Positions 25,033 through 34,061 are shown, counted from the first letter of the stretch. The stretch: DNA of 64,000 bases from Microcoleus sp. bin38.metabat.b11b12b14.051 (GCF_013299165.1 NZ_JAAFKD010000016.1:62001-126000); one strand, 5' to 3'. Made by a program: numbers and translations. Notes: a model not told the origin generated them from the sequence alone.

Positions 25033-25179
25033 GAGGGACTACAACCTTTTGCGATCGTCAATAAGTAAAAGGTAAATTTTAGATTTCAGATTTTAGAATG
25101 CAAAACGACCAGCTAGCAATCCTTGCCAAAGCCCAGCCTTCTCCCAATCCAAAATCCAAAATCTAAAATTTAAAATGGA

Positions 25180-25668
25180 TTAGCGAGCGCCTTTACCGCC
25201 AGCCCACTGGGTGCCGACAATTTTCGGCTGCAACAAAATGTGACCGCCAATCGCGTACAAATCCTCATCCGAGAGATTTCTCATCTCAGCGAAAATATCC
25301 GCGCTCTTTATGCTCGGATGCAGCTCGGAAATTTCTTCAAAGCCGTCATAAGTCGTGGGATTTTTCATATAATCAACCAGCGACTCAATATTATTGCGGG
25401 GCGGGTTTGCTAAAGCCAGAGTTTCGGGACTCAAATTCACGTTCGGGTCAGTTTTAGTCATTCCCGCACCGTGACATTGAGCGCAAGTCGAGTTAAACAG
25501 GCGTTTGCCTTGCTGGACTTGTTTGAGGCTCAGCACCACGGGAGTACCCTTCTCATCTAAAGTCACAGTGCGAAGTTCGGGACTCAGTTCTACAGCCATG
25601 GCGCTGCTGACAAATAACTGAAATGTCAACAATACAGCGGTCAGAGCAATGAAATATCTTTTAAGCAT
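25180..25668 (-). CDS. psbV: photosystem II cytochrome c550
   Basis: Extrinsic lumenal subunit that stabilises the oxygen-evolving manganese cluster. 162 residues with a signal peptide ending in SSAMA near 24. The haem site CAQCH lies near residue 61, the second-ligand region ELHPS near 118. The C-terminal segment is ILLQPKIVGTQWAGGK. Between this gene and psbV2 the 147 bases hold an AT-rich AATCTAAAAT repeat and no terminator that I can see. Confidence 0.97.
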   Translation of the reverse strand: MLKRYFIALTAVLLTFQLFVSSAMAVELSPELRTVTLDEKGTPVVLSLKQVQQGKRLFNSTCAQCHGAGMTKTDPNVNLSPETLALANPPRNNIESLVDYMKNPTTYDGFEEISELHPSIKSADIFAEMRNLSDEDLYAIGGHILLQPKIVGTQWAGGKGAR

Positions 25669-25816
25669 GGTTCTCCTTAAAAAAATCAGGCAAATTATTG
25701 AACGCTAAGAGATTGTAACTGGCAAACAGATTTCTGTTCAAAATTCCTTTATTGTGCGACAACTGGCGAAAGTTTGTGCAGCATACCTTTAAAGGTAGAG
25801 GAATTTTGCGATCGAG

Positions 25817-26008
25817 CTAATCTGCAACCCGTTTTGAGTCGCGCCTTTTTTCGAGAGCGGACATAATTGCCTTAACATCTTCCAAAGCCAAACGGGTTTG
25901 AGGATGCTTGTAGGCAATTTCCAACTCGTCACACAAGCGGAGCACGTCTTCAACAGGGACGTTGAAGTCTTCTGCTATTTCGGCGATGGATAGGTCTGCA
26001 AAACCCAT
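25817..26008 (-). CDS. small helical protein with IF-2 N-terminal-like helix-turn-helix
   Basis: 63 residues: SIAEIAEDFNVPVEDVLRLC, then DELEIAYKHPQTRLALEDVK. The pattern is an IF2_N or MerR-like mini-helix-turn-helix. It lies 150 bases upstream of psbV on the same strand, so co-transcription is possible. A role is not known. Confidence 0.65.
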   Translation of the reverse strand: MGFADLSIAEIAEDFNVPVEDVLRLCDELEIAYKHPQTRLALEDVKAIMSALEKRRDSKRVAD

Positions 26009-26481
26009 AATTTTTAGGTCGCTGACTGGTCAAAATTGAGTTGACGGCTATTGAATGAAAGGTGGACAATTTAACCAAGCGCTGTTAGCTGCTATGTGTT
26101 AGTTTGTTCTGAGATGAAAGTGCGATCGCCAGCTAACTAACCGCTAACTACCACTAAGCATTTTTGCTCACCTAAACTTCACAGCCTATAAACTTCCAAC
26201 CAATATCATCCCATTGCCGCGTCTTTATTATCAATAGGACTTGGGCGCCCGGGCTAAAAACCCAGTATCTGCCTGCATTTCTCCCTAGCAAACTTTATAT
26301 TTTTCGTAGCAACCAGCGGTTTTTTGGTAATTTTCCCACAAAAATTTCGTTTCAGGCGGACTCACCAACAGACAATCAGGGGATTTTAGATTTGAGATTT
26401 ACTCCACAGATGCAATCTGGGGCTTAAACACGAGTCTCAAATTTTGAGTGTTCCACCACAAAATGCCCCGCGCGCAGCAGC
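26009..26481. other. intergenic stretch without visible gene
   Basis: I see no gene, clear hairpin terminator or tandem repeat here. GGGCGCCCGGGCTAAAAACCC near 26245 is a degenerate copy of a dispersed hairpin repeat. It separates the photosynthetic cytochrome group from accD. Confidence 0.5.
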
Positions 26482-27435
26482 TTAGGGAGAAAGCTTGAAA
26501 GCGTGAGTCTGGGCGGGGACAGCGTGGTGGCTGTCGCTAGCATTTTCGGCGGGGAATTCCGAACTTGCCAATAAAGGCTGGGGCTGGTGGAGGCTGATGA
26601 GTCCAGCGAGAGTTTTCTTTAATTGAGTCCGGACTACGATCAAGTCTACAAAACCGTGGGCGAACGAATATTCGGAAGTTTGATAATTTTCCGGCAGCTT
26701 TTCCCGCAGAGTTTGCTCGATTACCCGGCCGCCCGTAAAAGCTACAGTAGCTTTTGGCTCTGCAATTATAATGTCTCCCAGCATGGCAAAACTTGCGGTG
26801 ACGCCGCCGGTAGTCGGGTGGGTCAAAATCGGGATATAAAGCAGTCTCGCTTCCCGATGGCGCTCCAGAGCCCCGGAAATTTTAGCCATTTGCATCAGGC
26901 TGAGCATTCCTTCCTGCATTCTCGCACCGCCGGAAGCGCAGACAATGATCACCGGTAAGCGTTCCCGTGTGGCTTGTTCGATGAGGCGAGTCAGCTTTTC
27001 TCCGACAACTGAGCCCATGCTGCCGCCGATGAACTGAAATTCCATCACTCCTAGGGCGACGGGCAAATTTTCGAGTTTGCCGATGCCTGTTTCTACCGCG
27101 TCTAAATGCCCCGTTTTTTCTTGAAATTCTCGCAGCCGATCGCTATATTTTTTGCGATCGCGAAATTTTAGCGGATCGGTGGCGTGCAGTCCTTCGTTAA
27201 TCGGCATCCAGGTATTGGCATCGATTAACTGCTCGATGCGATCGTCGCTGTAAACTCTGATATGATGCCCGCATTCCAAGCAAACCATTTGATTTGCTCG
27301 CAGGTCTTTGGTATAGCTGAGGGCATCGCAAGCTGTGCATTTATTCCAAAGTCCGTCCGCGATTTCTCGTTCCGGTCGTTCTTGGGAATTCGGTACTGAT
27401 TTTCGTCGATTTGCAAACCAATCAAATAGAGACAT
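26482..27435 (-). CDS. accD: acetyl-CoA carboxylase carboxyltransferase subunit beta
   Basis: With AccA it moves the carboxyl group from biotin to acetyl-CoA, giving malonyl-CoA for fatty acid synthesis. The zinc ribbon CTACDALSY...CLECGHH covers residues 33-57. The crotonase-like core has [20 protein letters not shown] near 160-180 and [15 protein letters not shown] near 205-220. At 317 residues it is full length; the last 30, after ISLHQPQP, are variable. It is not next to accA, as usual in cyanobacteria. Confidence 0.97.
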   Translation of the reverse strand: MSLFDWFANRRKSVPNSQERPEREIADGLWNKCTACDALSYTKDLRANQMVCLECGHHIRVYSDDRIEQLIDANTWMPINEGLHATDPLKFRDRKKYSDRLREFQEKTGHLDAVETGIGKLENLPVALGVMEFQFIGGSMGSVVGEKLTRLIEQATRERLPVIIVCASGGARMQEGMLSLMQMAKISGALERHREARLLYIPILTHPTTGGVTASFAMLGDIIIAEPKATVAFTGGRVIEQTLREKLPENYQTSEYSFAHGFVDLIVVRTQLKKTLAGLISLHQPQPLLASSEFPAENASDSHHAVPAQTHAFKLSP

Positions 27436-27440
27436 TAAAA

Positions 27441-27560
27441 CTTGCTAATTGTTAACTGTTGACTGTTGACTGTTGACTGTTGACTGTTGACTGTTGGCTG
27501 TTGTTGGCAACCAATAACCAATAACCAATAACTAATAACCAATAACCAATAACTACTGAC
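27441..27560. repeat. TTGACTG and CCAATAA heptad tandem arrays
   Basis: About seven TTGACTG units are followed by units of AACCAATAA. They fill the gap between accD and the upstream DUF2007-like gene and overlap that gene's last codons. Confidence 0.85.
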
Positions 27561-27783
27561 TATTATCCTCTTCAATGGGACTGATGAGGAGCGATGCAGT
27601 TCGCTGATGTTCTGGTAGAACTTGCAGGGCTGTAGCACTTCCTGCTCCTAAATAAGATGCTATACCCAAGTCTACAATTCGGGCCGGGATTTGATGAGCC
27701 GCCAGGAGCTGCTGCATTAATTCGGCTTCCCAGCGAAAGCTAGTGGTTTTAAGTGTAATCCAAGACACAGATAATTTTACCAA
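27553..27783 (-). CDS. DUF2007-like putative signal-transducing protein
   Basis: 76 residues. The fold pattern is VSWITLKTTSFRWEAELMQQ, LLAAHQIPARIVD, then LQVLPEHQRTASLLI, like the small DUF2007 family (a GlnB-like ferredoxin fold of unknown role). The final residues DNSQ are encoded at the edge of a heptad array. It lies 58 bases beyond the prepilin peptidase stop, on the same strand. Confidence 0.7.
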   Translation of the reverse strand: MVKLSVSWITLKTTSFRWEAELMQQLLAAHQIPARIVDLGIASYLGAGSATALQVLPEHQRTASLLISPIEEDNSQ

Positions 27784-27841
27784 TTTTAGGAACCGATATT
27801 ATTATGTTCGATCGCGCGCGACTACCTGCCGATCGCCAACT

Positions 27842-28663
27842 CTAATTTGGGAAAAGCCACTGCCAGTAAATAGATAGGATCGCTTCGCCCCACAAAGCCG
27901 TAATTGCTGCACCCGTCGCCAGAAACGGGCCGAAGGGCATCGGTTGACGCCTCCCAATCCATCCAGCGGCGATCGCCCCGCCGCCCACAAAAGCCCCGCC
28001 GACACAGGCGATAAATCCCGCTAGCAACAGGTATTTCCAGCCCAGCCAAGCCCCCATCAAGGCGGCTAATTTGGTATCACCCGCACCCATAGCATTCTGC
28101 CCGAAGCCGATCGATCCTGCAAGGGCGATCGCGTCAAACAGCCACAATCCGACAACTGCTCCCAAAATTCCATCTAGTACAAGATAGTGCACCGAGTCGA
28201 TCGGGTTGACAGTCGGCCAGCAACCTTTGGCGATTTGGAAAACCAATCCGAGTACCAAGCCCGATCGAGTCAAAGAATTAGGCAGAGTCATTGTATCGCA
28301 ATCAATCAAAGACAAAGCCAACAGCCAGCTAAAAAAAGCCCAAAACCCCACCGTTTGCACACTGGGCCCAAACCGCCAGAAGATCAGCAAAAACAGGAAA
28401 CCCGTAGCTGCTTCCACCAGCGGGTAGCGGGCAGAAATCCGACTGCGGCAGTGATTGCAGCGTCCCCGTAGCCACAGCCAGCCGAACACGGGTATATTTT
28501 CGTAAGTTCTGAGTTGATTTAAACATTTGGGACAGCGAGATGGTGGGTGGATCACTGACAAACCCGCCGGCAACCGATAGACTACCACGTTGAGAAAGCT
28601 GCCGATCGCCGAGCCGAATACAAACACAATCGCGGTGACAAGGAGATTAAATATAGTTTCCAT
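27842..28663 (-). CDS. pilD: prepilin peptidase / N-methyltransferase (A24 family)
   Basis: Membrane aspartic protease that cleaves the leader of type IV pilins and methylates the new N-terminus. 273 residues with about eight membrane segments. The N-terminal methyltransferase part has paired CPKC and CNHC cysteines (residues about 44 and 68), and SFLNVVVYRLP near 23-33. The second catalytic Asp is in GAGDTKLAALMG near 192; the first is in LSLIDCDTMTLPN. In cyanobacteria such pili support motility and DNA uptake. Confidence 0.93.
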   Translation of the reverse strand: METIFNLLVTAIVFVFGSAIGSFLNVVVYRLPAGLSVIHPPSRCPKCLNQLRTYENIPVFGWLWLRGRCNHCRSRISARYPLVEAATGFLFLLIFWRFGPSVQTVGFWAFFSWLLALSLIDCDTMTLPNSLTRSGLVLGLVFQIAKGCWPTVNPIDSVHYLVLDGILGAVVGLWLFDAIALAGSIGFGQNAMGAGDTKLAALMGAWLGWKYLLLAGFIACVGGAFVGGGAIAAGWIGRRQPMPFGPFLATGAAITALWGEAILSIYWQWLFPN

Positions 28664-28772
28664 TAAGTTCTCTGTTGATTCTTGAATTAGGTGAGCTTTT
28701 GTTTTTTAGTTGTGATATTTTTAACTTAAAATATTGATTTTATGCTTGCGGTTTAACTCCAACTTTTGGGAT

Positions 28773-28844
28773 GAAAGATGCGGACTAAAGTCCTCACTAC
28801 GAACCTGAATGAAAGATGCGGACTAAAGTCCTCACTACGAACCT
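28773..28844. repeat. two tandem half copies of the GGTTCGTAGTG-family repeat
   Basis: GATGCGGACTAAAGTCCTCA and the following CTACGAACC occur twice in a row, 37 bases apart. Confidence 0.8.
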
Positions 28845-28896
28845 TTTTTTTATAGTTTATTTATTTATGTATTTATGTTGGTGATTAGTAACAAAT

Positions 28897-28976
28897 CACC
28901 AACAGTCAACAGTCAACAGTCAACAGTCAACAGTCAACAGTCAACAGTCAACGGTCAACTGTCAACAGTCAACTGT
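28897..28976. repeat. CAACAGT heptad tandem array
   Basis: About eleven CAACAGT units stop exactly at the end of the 86-residue gene. Nothing else is visible in the gap 28664-28976. Confidence 0.88.
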
Positions 28977-29237
28977 CTAATACATTTGAGATTCAATTTC
29001 GTCAAAAGTAACAAAACGTTCACCGGGCAATAAAACGGGATGCGAAGCAAAAATTAGCTGACCTCGATCGCTTCCTTGACTGACAACTACACCAGCAGGA
29101 CGCTGCATCTGTTCGGAATGAACTTTTAGATACATACCATAAGCCGATCGAGCTGCTCGGATCAAATCGGGAGCCAGCAAGCTTTGAGTTTCGGAAGTTG
29201 TTATCGTGGGTTCTGGGTGGGGCTGGTATCGGGTCAC
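28977..29237 (-). CDS. small conserved protein, unknown function
   Basis: 86 residues: PDLIRAARSAYGMYLKVHSE, then RPAGVVVSQGSDRGQL and GERFVTFDEIESQMY. The order helix, strand, strand is coherent and codon use matches its neighbours. No known family comes to mind. It is divergent from the cyclase gene, from which it is separated by 88 bases, so the two may share a control region. Confidence 0.55.
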   Translation of the reverse strand: MTRYQPHPEPTITTSETQSLLAPDLIRAARSAYGMYLKVHSEQMQRPAGVVVSQGSDRGQLIFASHPVLLPGERFVTFDEIESQMY

Positions 29238-29325
29238 TGGAAACTTATGATAATGGTATGGGTCTAGCTGTTGGTGTTAGCTCTAGATCGATCGAACAAA
29301 CCTTATTTTTTTAAGAACAGACAAG

Positions 29326-30900
29326 GTGGAAATTAATACATTAACGTACAATCCTCCCTTGGCCGCGATCGAACTGCGACTGCGAGCGCTCCTTTCGGCT
29401 GAACTTTACGCGAGTGCGTGGGTAGATTCCTCCCCAGCCACGCTAATGGCGGTTTTCGAGCACCTCCGAACTCTGCGCTACATCCTCCACGACTACCTGC
29501 CCAGGCCCGTATCCGAATCTCCGCCCAATCCGGGGGAGGTACGCTATAAGTGGCAAACAGGCACTTTGTTGTTTACAGATTTAGCGGGGTTTACGTCGCT
29601 GTTGGAAGCGAACGCAGCCCAGGGGCGCAAGGGCGCTGAAACGCTATTGCGGGTAATTAACGACTATTTTGCCTCGATGATTGAAATTGTCAGCAAATCC
29701 GGGGGCGATTTGCTGGAGTTTACCGGAGACGCGCTGCTGGTGCAGTTTCTAGCTGGGAAGCACGAACAGGATACAGCTAGGGCGGTGCGTGCGGGTTTGC
29801 GGATGCAGCGGGCGATGGCTAAATTTGCCAATATCGAAACGGCGCGGGGTGTTTTGTCTTTGAGGATGCGGGTGGGCATTCACTGCGGGCGCTACATTAG
29901 TGCGGATATCGGCACGCCGCTGCGGATGGTTCACGTACTGCTGGGCGATTCAGTCCAGCAAGCGAAGCAAGCTGAGGGTTCAGGGACGGTGGGGCGGGTG
30001 TGTTTGACAGAAACTGCTAGTTCGTCTTTGGGACAGCAATTTTGTTTTGAACCTGGGAAACCGGGTTATGTGTTGGTGGCTGATGATTTTACTGACGATC
30101 GCCTCGGAGAGTACGATATTACTTTGACTGGGCGGCGGATGCCGAGTTCGGTATTGCTCGATCGTAGCGTTTCGGGTTTGGTAAGCGAAATCGGGGAAGC
30201 GGTGAAGCGGGTGGAACCCCTTGCTAGTTACATTCCCCAAACCATCCTGAGACTGCTGGTTGAAAATGCCGACAGGCGAAAAATCCCACCAGATTTTCCC
30301 GAACCGACGGTAATGTTTGTCAACTTGATCGGTTTACCAAAGCTGGTAGAAAAAGCAACGCCAACCGAAGAAGCTAACCTGGTACTCGGCTGTTCTCGGG
30401 TGTTTGCGTTAATTGAGGCTGTGGTGTCGGCGAAAGGAGGCGTGCTGCAAAAAGTAACGGCACACTTGGATGGTTCGGATATGCTGATTTATTTTGGCGT
30501 ACCAGACGTTCACACCGACGATCCCAGCCGCGCGGCGAGTGCGGCGATTGTGATCCGGGATCTGATTGCCGGTTTGCGTCCGATCGCCATCGGCGGTCAA
30601 AATGTGAAAGTAACTTGTCAAATTGGGCTGTCCCTGGGGCCGGTGTTTGCTGCTGAGGTTGGGGAACCGCGAGGGCGCAGGGAGTTTAATATTCTCGGAG
30701 ATACGGTGAATACGGCCGCTCGCTTGATGACCGAGGCGGGGGAAAACGAAATTTTGATCGGTGAAACGGTGTTTGAGTCGATCGCGCTAAACTTCGATTG
30801 CGAGGCTTTGGGAGCTGTTTCTCTCAAGGGCAAATCTGCTCTGACTCCGGTTTTTACTTTGCACAATTCAAAGCTGGAGAGGGGAAAAGGCAGCGTTTAA
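29326..30900 (+). CDS. class III adenylate/guanylate cyclase with two cyclase domains in tandem
   Basis: 524 residues, GTG start, AAGG just upstream. The first cyclase domain (about 75-265) has LFTDLAGFT with the first metal Asp near residue 85 and LEFTGDALL with the second near 133. It lacks the Asn-Arg pair (GDSVQQAKQ instead). The second domain (about 325-515) lacks the first metal Asp (VMFVNLIG) but has ILGDTVNTAARL, giving Asn and Arg for transition-state binding. The two halves thus complement each other to make one active site, as C1 and C2 do in mammalian cyclases. No membrane segment. ATP or GTP preference cannot be read with confidence. Confidence 0.88.
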   Translation: MEINTLTYNPPLAAIELRLRALLSAELYASAWVDSSPATLMAVFEHLRTLRYILHDYLPRPVSESPPNPGEVRYKWQTGTLLFTDLAGFTSLLEANAAQGRKGAETLLRVINDYFASMIEIVSKSGGDLLEFTGDALLVQFLAGKHEQDTARAVRAGLRMQRAMAKFANIETARGVLSLRMRVGIHCGRYISADIGTPLRMVHVLLGDSVQQAKQAEGSGTVGRVCLTETASSSLGQQFCFEPGKPGYVLVADDFTDDRLGEYDITLTGRRMPSSVLLDRSVSGLVSEIGEAVKRVEPLASYIPQTILRLLVENADRRKIPPDFPEPTVMFVNLIGLPKLVEKATPTEEANLVLGCSRVFALIEAVVSAKGGVLQKVTAHLDGSDMLIYFGVPDVHTDDPSRAASAAIVIRDLIAGLRPIAIGGQNVKVTCQIGLSLGPVFAAEVGEPRGRREFNILGDTVNTAARLMTEAGENEILIGETVFESIALNFDCEALGAVSLKGKSALTPVFTLHNSKLERGKGSV

Positions 30901-30950
30901 ATAAATTTGCTGGGTAGCAGTCCCGCTGAAACCAGGGATTTATGGAAAAC

Positions 30951-31082
30951 TCACAACTGACGAGTTTTCCACCTTCTGTAAACTGTGCCTATGACAGATT
31001 CAATTGTAACGTCGGGTCGATCGGGCAGATGAAATGTTACATAAAGCGTCGCGTGCTTATCCCTGACGATTCCTGAAATCAC
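30951..31082 (-). pseudogene. remnant of a retropepsin-like protease, cassette copy C
   Basis: A GTG-started frame of 43 codons: VISGIVRDKHATLYVTFHLP, then DRPDVTIESVIGTVYRR and a stop. The beginning fits the first strands of a clan AA protease, in which VIDTGFTG would be expected next. Here the catalytic DTG is replaced by GTV and the rest is missing. It follows the partner pseudogene by two bases, in the same gene order as copies A and B. Confidence 0.6.
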
Positions 31083-31084
31083 TT

Positions 31085-31466
31085 TTAAACCCGCTCCATC
31101 ACTCCACTGATTGCAGCCCCAACTTTGTAGCCAATCCGAATTCCAAAGAACCGACCGTTTGGATTATTTTTTTGCAACTCCCGTACTGATTATCAACCTA
31201 TTTTCTCTACGGCGCAATCACCTGTTTCGATATTAGTGATGACCATTTTACCGATATTATCTTCCAATACAGTTCACTTAAGAAATAACAACATGGAAAA
31301 CCGATGATAAATAGACATTGCGATTGCTTCGTTCCTCGCAATGACCATCTTAAGTAAACCGTATGGTATTATCTTCTAGGTCTAGTTTTTGACTAATTTG
31401 GTCATCATAGAGTTTTTCTGCACGCCTCGCAACTTCTGCGCTTCCCAGCATAATTGAGCTTTGCAT
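31085..31466 (-). pseudogene. short partner gene split by a MITE and two stops, cassette copy C
   Basis: Reading from the ATG at 31466: MQSSIMLGSAEVARRAEKLY, DDQISQKLDLEDN, then a 102-bp insertion, then EDNIGKMVITNIETGDCAVE, KIG, TGA TAA, SVRELQKNNPNGRFFGIRIG, YKVGAAISGVMERV and stop. All parts are in one frame once the insertion and one target copy are removed. ETGDxxxE...KNPN...GIRIG corresponds to SGDYFID...EKYP...HRI of the partner proteins of copies A and B, though it is more distant. Confidence 0.7.
31265..31366. mobile_element. 102-bp MITE with target duplication
   Basis: The ends CAATACAGTTCACTTAAGA and, inverted, CCATACGGTTTACTTAAGA match at 16 of 19 bases. TATTATCTTC is present on both sides (31255-31264 and 31367-31376), a 10-bp target duplication. 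The interior holds the palindromic ATTGCGATTGCTTCGTTCCTCGCAAT-type hairpin. There is no transposase. A long duplication like this is known for IS4-type elements, so a related IS may have moved it (inference). Confidence 0.8.
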
Positions 31467-31588
31467 ATTCCACCCTTTCGATCGCAATATTAATCAAATT
31501 CTAGCCTCATGAAGGATTTTTAGCAGTAAAGGATGCCAACACTGACAGATTGCTGCCAAAATGTTGCCAAAGTCGATCGGCATAACTA

Positions 31589-32653
31589 TTATGACGGCGG
31601 CACCTGACCGGAAGACAATCGTTTAATTCCCTCCATCGCCGTAGTTTCTCCAGTTTTATCGCCACCGTCGCGAGCTATTTTCAAAGCTCGCTCGTAGGAT
31701 TCGAGAGCTTTGGGAGATTGACGAAGACTTTCGTAAATCGCGCCCATATTGTTGAGCAAGCGTCCGATACTTGTTTGGTCGCCGATGGCTTCAAACATCG
31801 GTATTGCTTGCTGAAAATAGATTAGCGCTTGAGTATCTTTGCCTTGTTTGCGACAGGTAAGTGCCATGTTGTTAAGCAGGCGGGCGACGCCGGCCCTGTC
31901 TCCGATTTCCCGGCGAATTGCTAAAGCTTGATGGTAAAATTCCATCGCTCGGTTAAAGTCGCCGATGTTGTAATAGACGCCGCCCATATTATTGAGAGTA
32001 CGCCCTAAATCGCGCCGATCGCCCTCTTTAGTCCGAATCGTCCGCGCTTGTTGGTAAAATTCGATCGCCTTAGCATAATTTACTTGTTCTGCGTACACCG
32101 CCGCGATGTTGTGAAAAGATTCTGCGATTGCAATTTGGTCCTTGGCAGTTTTGGCGAGATCCAAAGCTTCTTGGTGCAGTTTCATCGCTTCGGCAAAATT
32201 GTCTTCAACGCGGTTGACAAAACCGATGAGATTGAGAGTGCGCGCGATGCGGGGCCCTTCGCCGATTTCGCGGTGAATGACTAAAGCTTGCCGCAAAACT
32301 TCCAAAGCTTTCGGGCGCAAACCCATTTCGGTGTAAACTTCCCCGATATTGTTGAGGGTTTCTCCGATTCCTGGTTTGTCGCCTAATTGCTTGCGAATTG
32401 CCAAAACTTGCTCAAAAGTCTGGATGGCCTCTCGAAACAAACCCTCCCGGTGCTGTTTTACTCCTGTTTCCAAGAGTTTGTCTGCTTGGGTTTTGGGGTC
32501 TGTTGCTTGGGCGCGATCGCTCGATCGAGCCTGCCTTGGATTTATAATAGGGGCAAATGCCCGAGCATCAGAGATTACCAGCAAGCTGAGTGCGGGCGAT
32601 ACAACAATACTTATAGCTGCGAGATAACTGAAGTGGTAAGAGCGGCAGTACAC
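31589..32653 (-). CDS. secreted or periplasmic tetratricopeptide repeat protein
   Basis: 354 residues. A signal peptide of about 33 residues ends in SDARA. After a short linker come at least six TPR units of 40 residues (the long, kinesin-light-chain-like form), each with patterns such as ALxIRREIGDRAGVARLLNNM. The units are similar enough that the repeats probably expanded by duplication. TPR arrays bind proteins; the partner is unknown. A long AT-rich and repeat-bearing gap lies upstream. Confidence 0.88.
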   Translation of the reverse strand: MYCRSYHFSYLAAISIVVSPALSLLVISDARAFAPIINPRQARSSDRAQATDPKTQADKLLETGVKQHREGLFREAIQTFEQVLAIRKQLGDKPGIGETLNNIGEVYTEMGLRPKALEVLRQALVIHREIGEGPRIARTLNLIGFVNRVEDNFAEAMKLHQEALDLAKTAKDQIAIAESFHNIAAVYAEQVNYAKAIEFYQQARTIRTKEGDRRDLGRTLNNMGGVYYNIGDFNRAMEFYHQALAIRREIGDRAGVARLLNNMALTCRKQGKDTQALIYFQQAIPMFEAIGDQTSIGRLLNNMGAIYESLRQSPKALESYERALKIARDGGDKTGETTAMEGIKRLSSGQVPPS

Positions 32654-32836
32654 CGATCGAGTCCTCCAATAGCCAAGTTATAACTATTAAGATAAAGCTT
32701 TTTGGGCGGTTCCTGCCAATTTTTTGCTCGCTCGCTGGCTTCAGATACCGGTTTCAACAAAGAATGTTAGTGTAGTCAAGCTGCAAACCCATACACAATA
32801 GACCTGAATTGCCTCAGTCCTTTTAATCAAATTTTG

Positions 32837-32900
32837 GGGCAGGCGTCTCGCCCACCCCACAAGAGAAAATTATTTTTGTGGGGTAGGCGAGACGCCCGCC
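32837..32900. repeat. hairpin repeat GGCGTCTCGCCCACCCCACAA
   Basis: Two inverted arms (AGGCGTCTCGCCCACCCCAC and its near complement) are separated by about 13 bases. It belongs to the class of short self-pairing repeats also found at 38085 and 61753. The rest of the gap 32654-32975 shows no gene. Confidence 0.75.
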
Positions 32901-32975
32901 TTACCTATTTTTCCAATCTTGTGCCCTCGACGGTGCCCAATCTCAAATCTCAAATCCCATGGTTTGGGTTTTTTG

Positions 32976-33215
32976 CTACCAGACTGCCAGAATCAGCGGC
33001 ATATTGTTGAGAGCGGAGATGATAGCAGAATTTTTGCTCGGTGGAAGCGATAATTTTTCTGGGGTTTGCAAGATGATGTCCTGTTTGTCGAGTGTAATCC
33101 AAGCAATACCTGACAAAACTTGAACTTCTCGATGAGTTTGAGGCAACCTGTAAACCTCATTTTTCATCACGATTATGCGATCGGGCGCTGCACATTCGGA
33201 ATATCTTTGAAGCAT
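32976..33215 (-). CDS. DUF2917-like small protein
   Basis: 79 residues: VYRLPQTHREVQVLSGIAWI, TLDKQDIILQTPEKLSLPPS, ending ALNNMPLILAVW. The pattern of a short cupin-like beta roll with a SGxxWIT motif resembles DUF2917. I start at the ATG at 33215 because AAGGAG lies five bases upstream, although the frame stays open to 33287. The role is unknown. Confidence 0.6.
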   Translation of the reverse strand: MLQRYSECAAPDRIIVMKNEVYRLPQTHREVQVLSGIAWITLDKQDIILQTPEKLSLPPSKNSAIISALNNMPLILAVW

Positions 33216-33347
33216 AGCATCTCCTTGGCAATTAACCATCAAAAATCTACAAAATCTCCCAAAGTATCGCAGGGTTGCGTTCAGCAAAAATCTTGGAAAA
33301 CCTCAAACAATCTCTAAAATCATGTCCAGTCGATTACCACAAAAAAC

Positions 33348-33397
33348 GGTTCGTAGTGCGGACTTAAGTCCGCAAAAATCTGCGGACTTAAGTCCGC
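33348..33397. repeat. palindromic dispersed repeat, GGTTCGTAGTG family
   Basis: GGTTCGTAGTGCGGACTTAA, then two GCGGACTTAAGTCCGC palindromes in a row. Confidence 0.75.
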
Positions 33398-33489
33398 CCC
33401 CGCGATCGAACATTATGGCCGTCGAGCGTCGGACACCATATAAAACCCGCCCCCACACAACCAACAATCTCAATCAACCTTTGCCTTAA

Positions 33490-33798
33490 CTATTGGCAAT
33501 AACGCCGATCGATCCAAGCGCGCATTTCATCATCCGTCGCCGCCCTCTTAGAGCGACCCGTCGCGCGATCGCAACCGTGCCAGCAAGTGTTACCATAGCG
33601 ATCGCACGTTTGCCAAATTCTGACCTCATTCTCGCCAGATGCAGCGGTGAGCAAACCTTGCCAAATTTGATTCATAGCTGAAAAGAGCGATCGCCCTTTT
33701 GGCTTTTTGGTATGTTTAGCTTGTTCGTCAATCGCAACAACGCTCGTTTTTTCCGAAGAGCACGTATTTTGGTAAACAGACATAACAAACACCTTCAA
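33490..33798 (-). CDS. small conserved cyanobacterial protein, unknown function
   Basis: Up to 102 residues. The C-terminal half is compact and cysteine-bearing: IWQTCDRYGNTCWHGCDRAT, then DEMRAWIDRRYCQ. The first part is charged and probably disordered. TAGGAG at the 5' end suits a GTG six bases beyond it or the ATG at MSVYQNTC, so the start could be a few codons further in. No family that I can name. Confidence 0.55.
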   Translation of the reverse strand: MKVFVMSVYQNTCSSEKTSVVAIDEQAKHTKKPKGRSLFSAMNQIWQGLLTAASGENEVRIWQTCDRYGNTCWHGCDRATGRSKRAATDDEMRAWIDRRYCQ

Positions 33799-34061
33799 CT
33801 CCTAAATTCAACAGGAATTGCACACAGCCAATTCAAAATTAAAGCTAAAAACTGCTATAAATCGCTGGCAATTACAGCACAATTTTATCGTTATGCAATT
33901 CCTGGGAAACTAAATCTGTTACCTGATGAATTAACCATAACTGTTGGCAAAATAACAATCAAATCATTACTTGCATAGGTTGTATGAATAAAATCGATAG
34001 ATCAATATACCAACCGCGCCCGACGGTTAGGACGTTATTAATTGCTGAAACCCTTGGCGAA

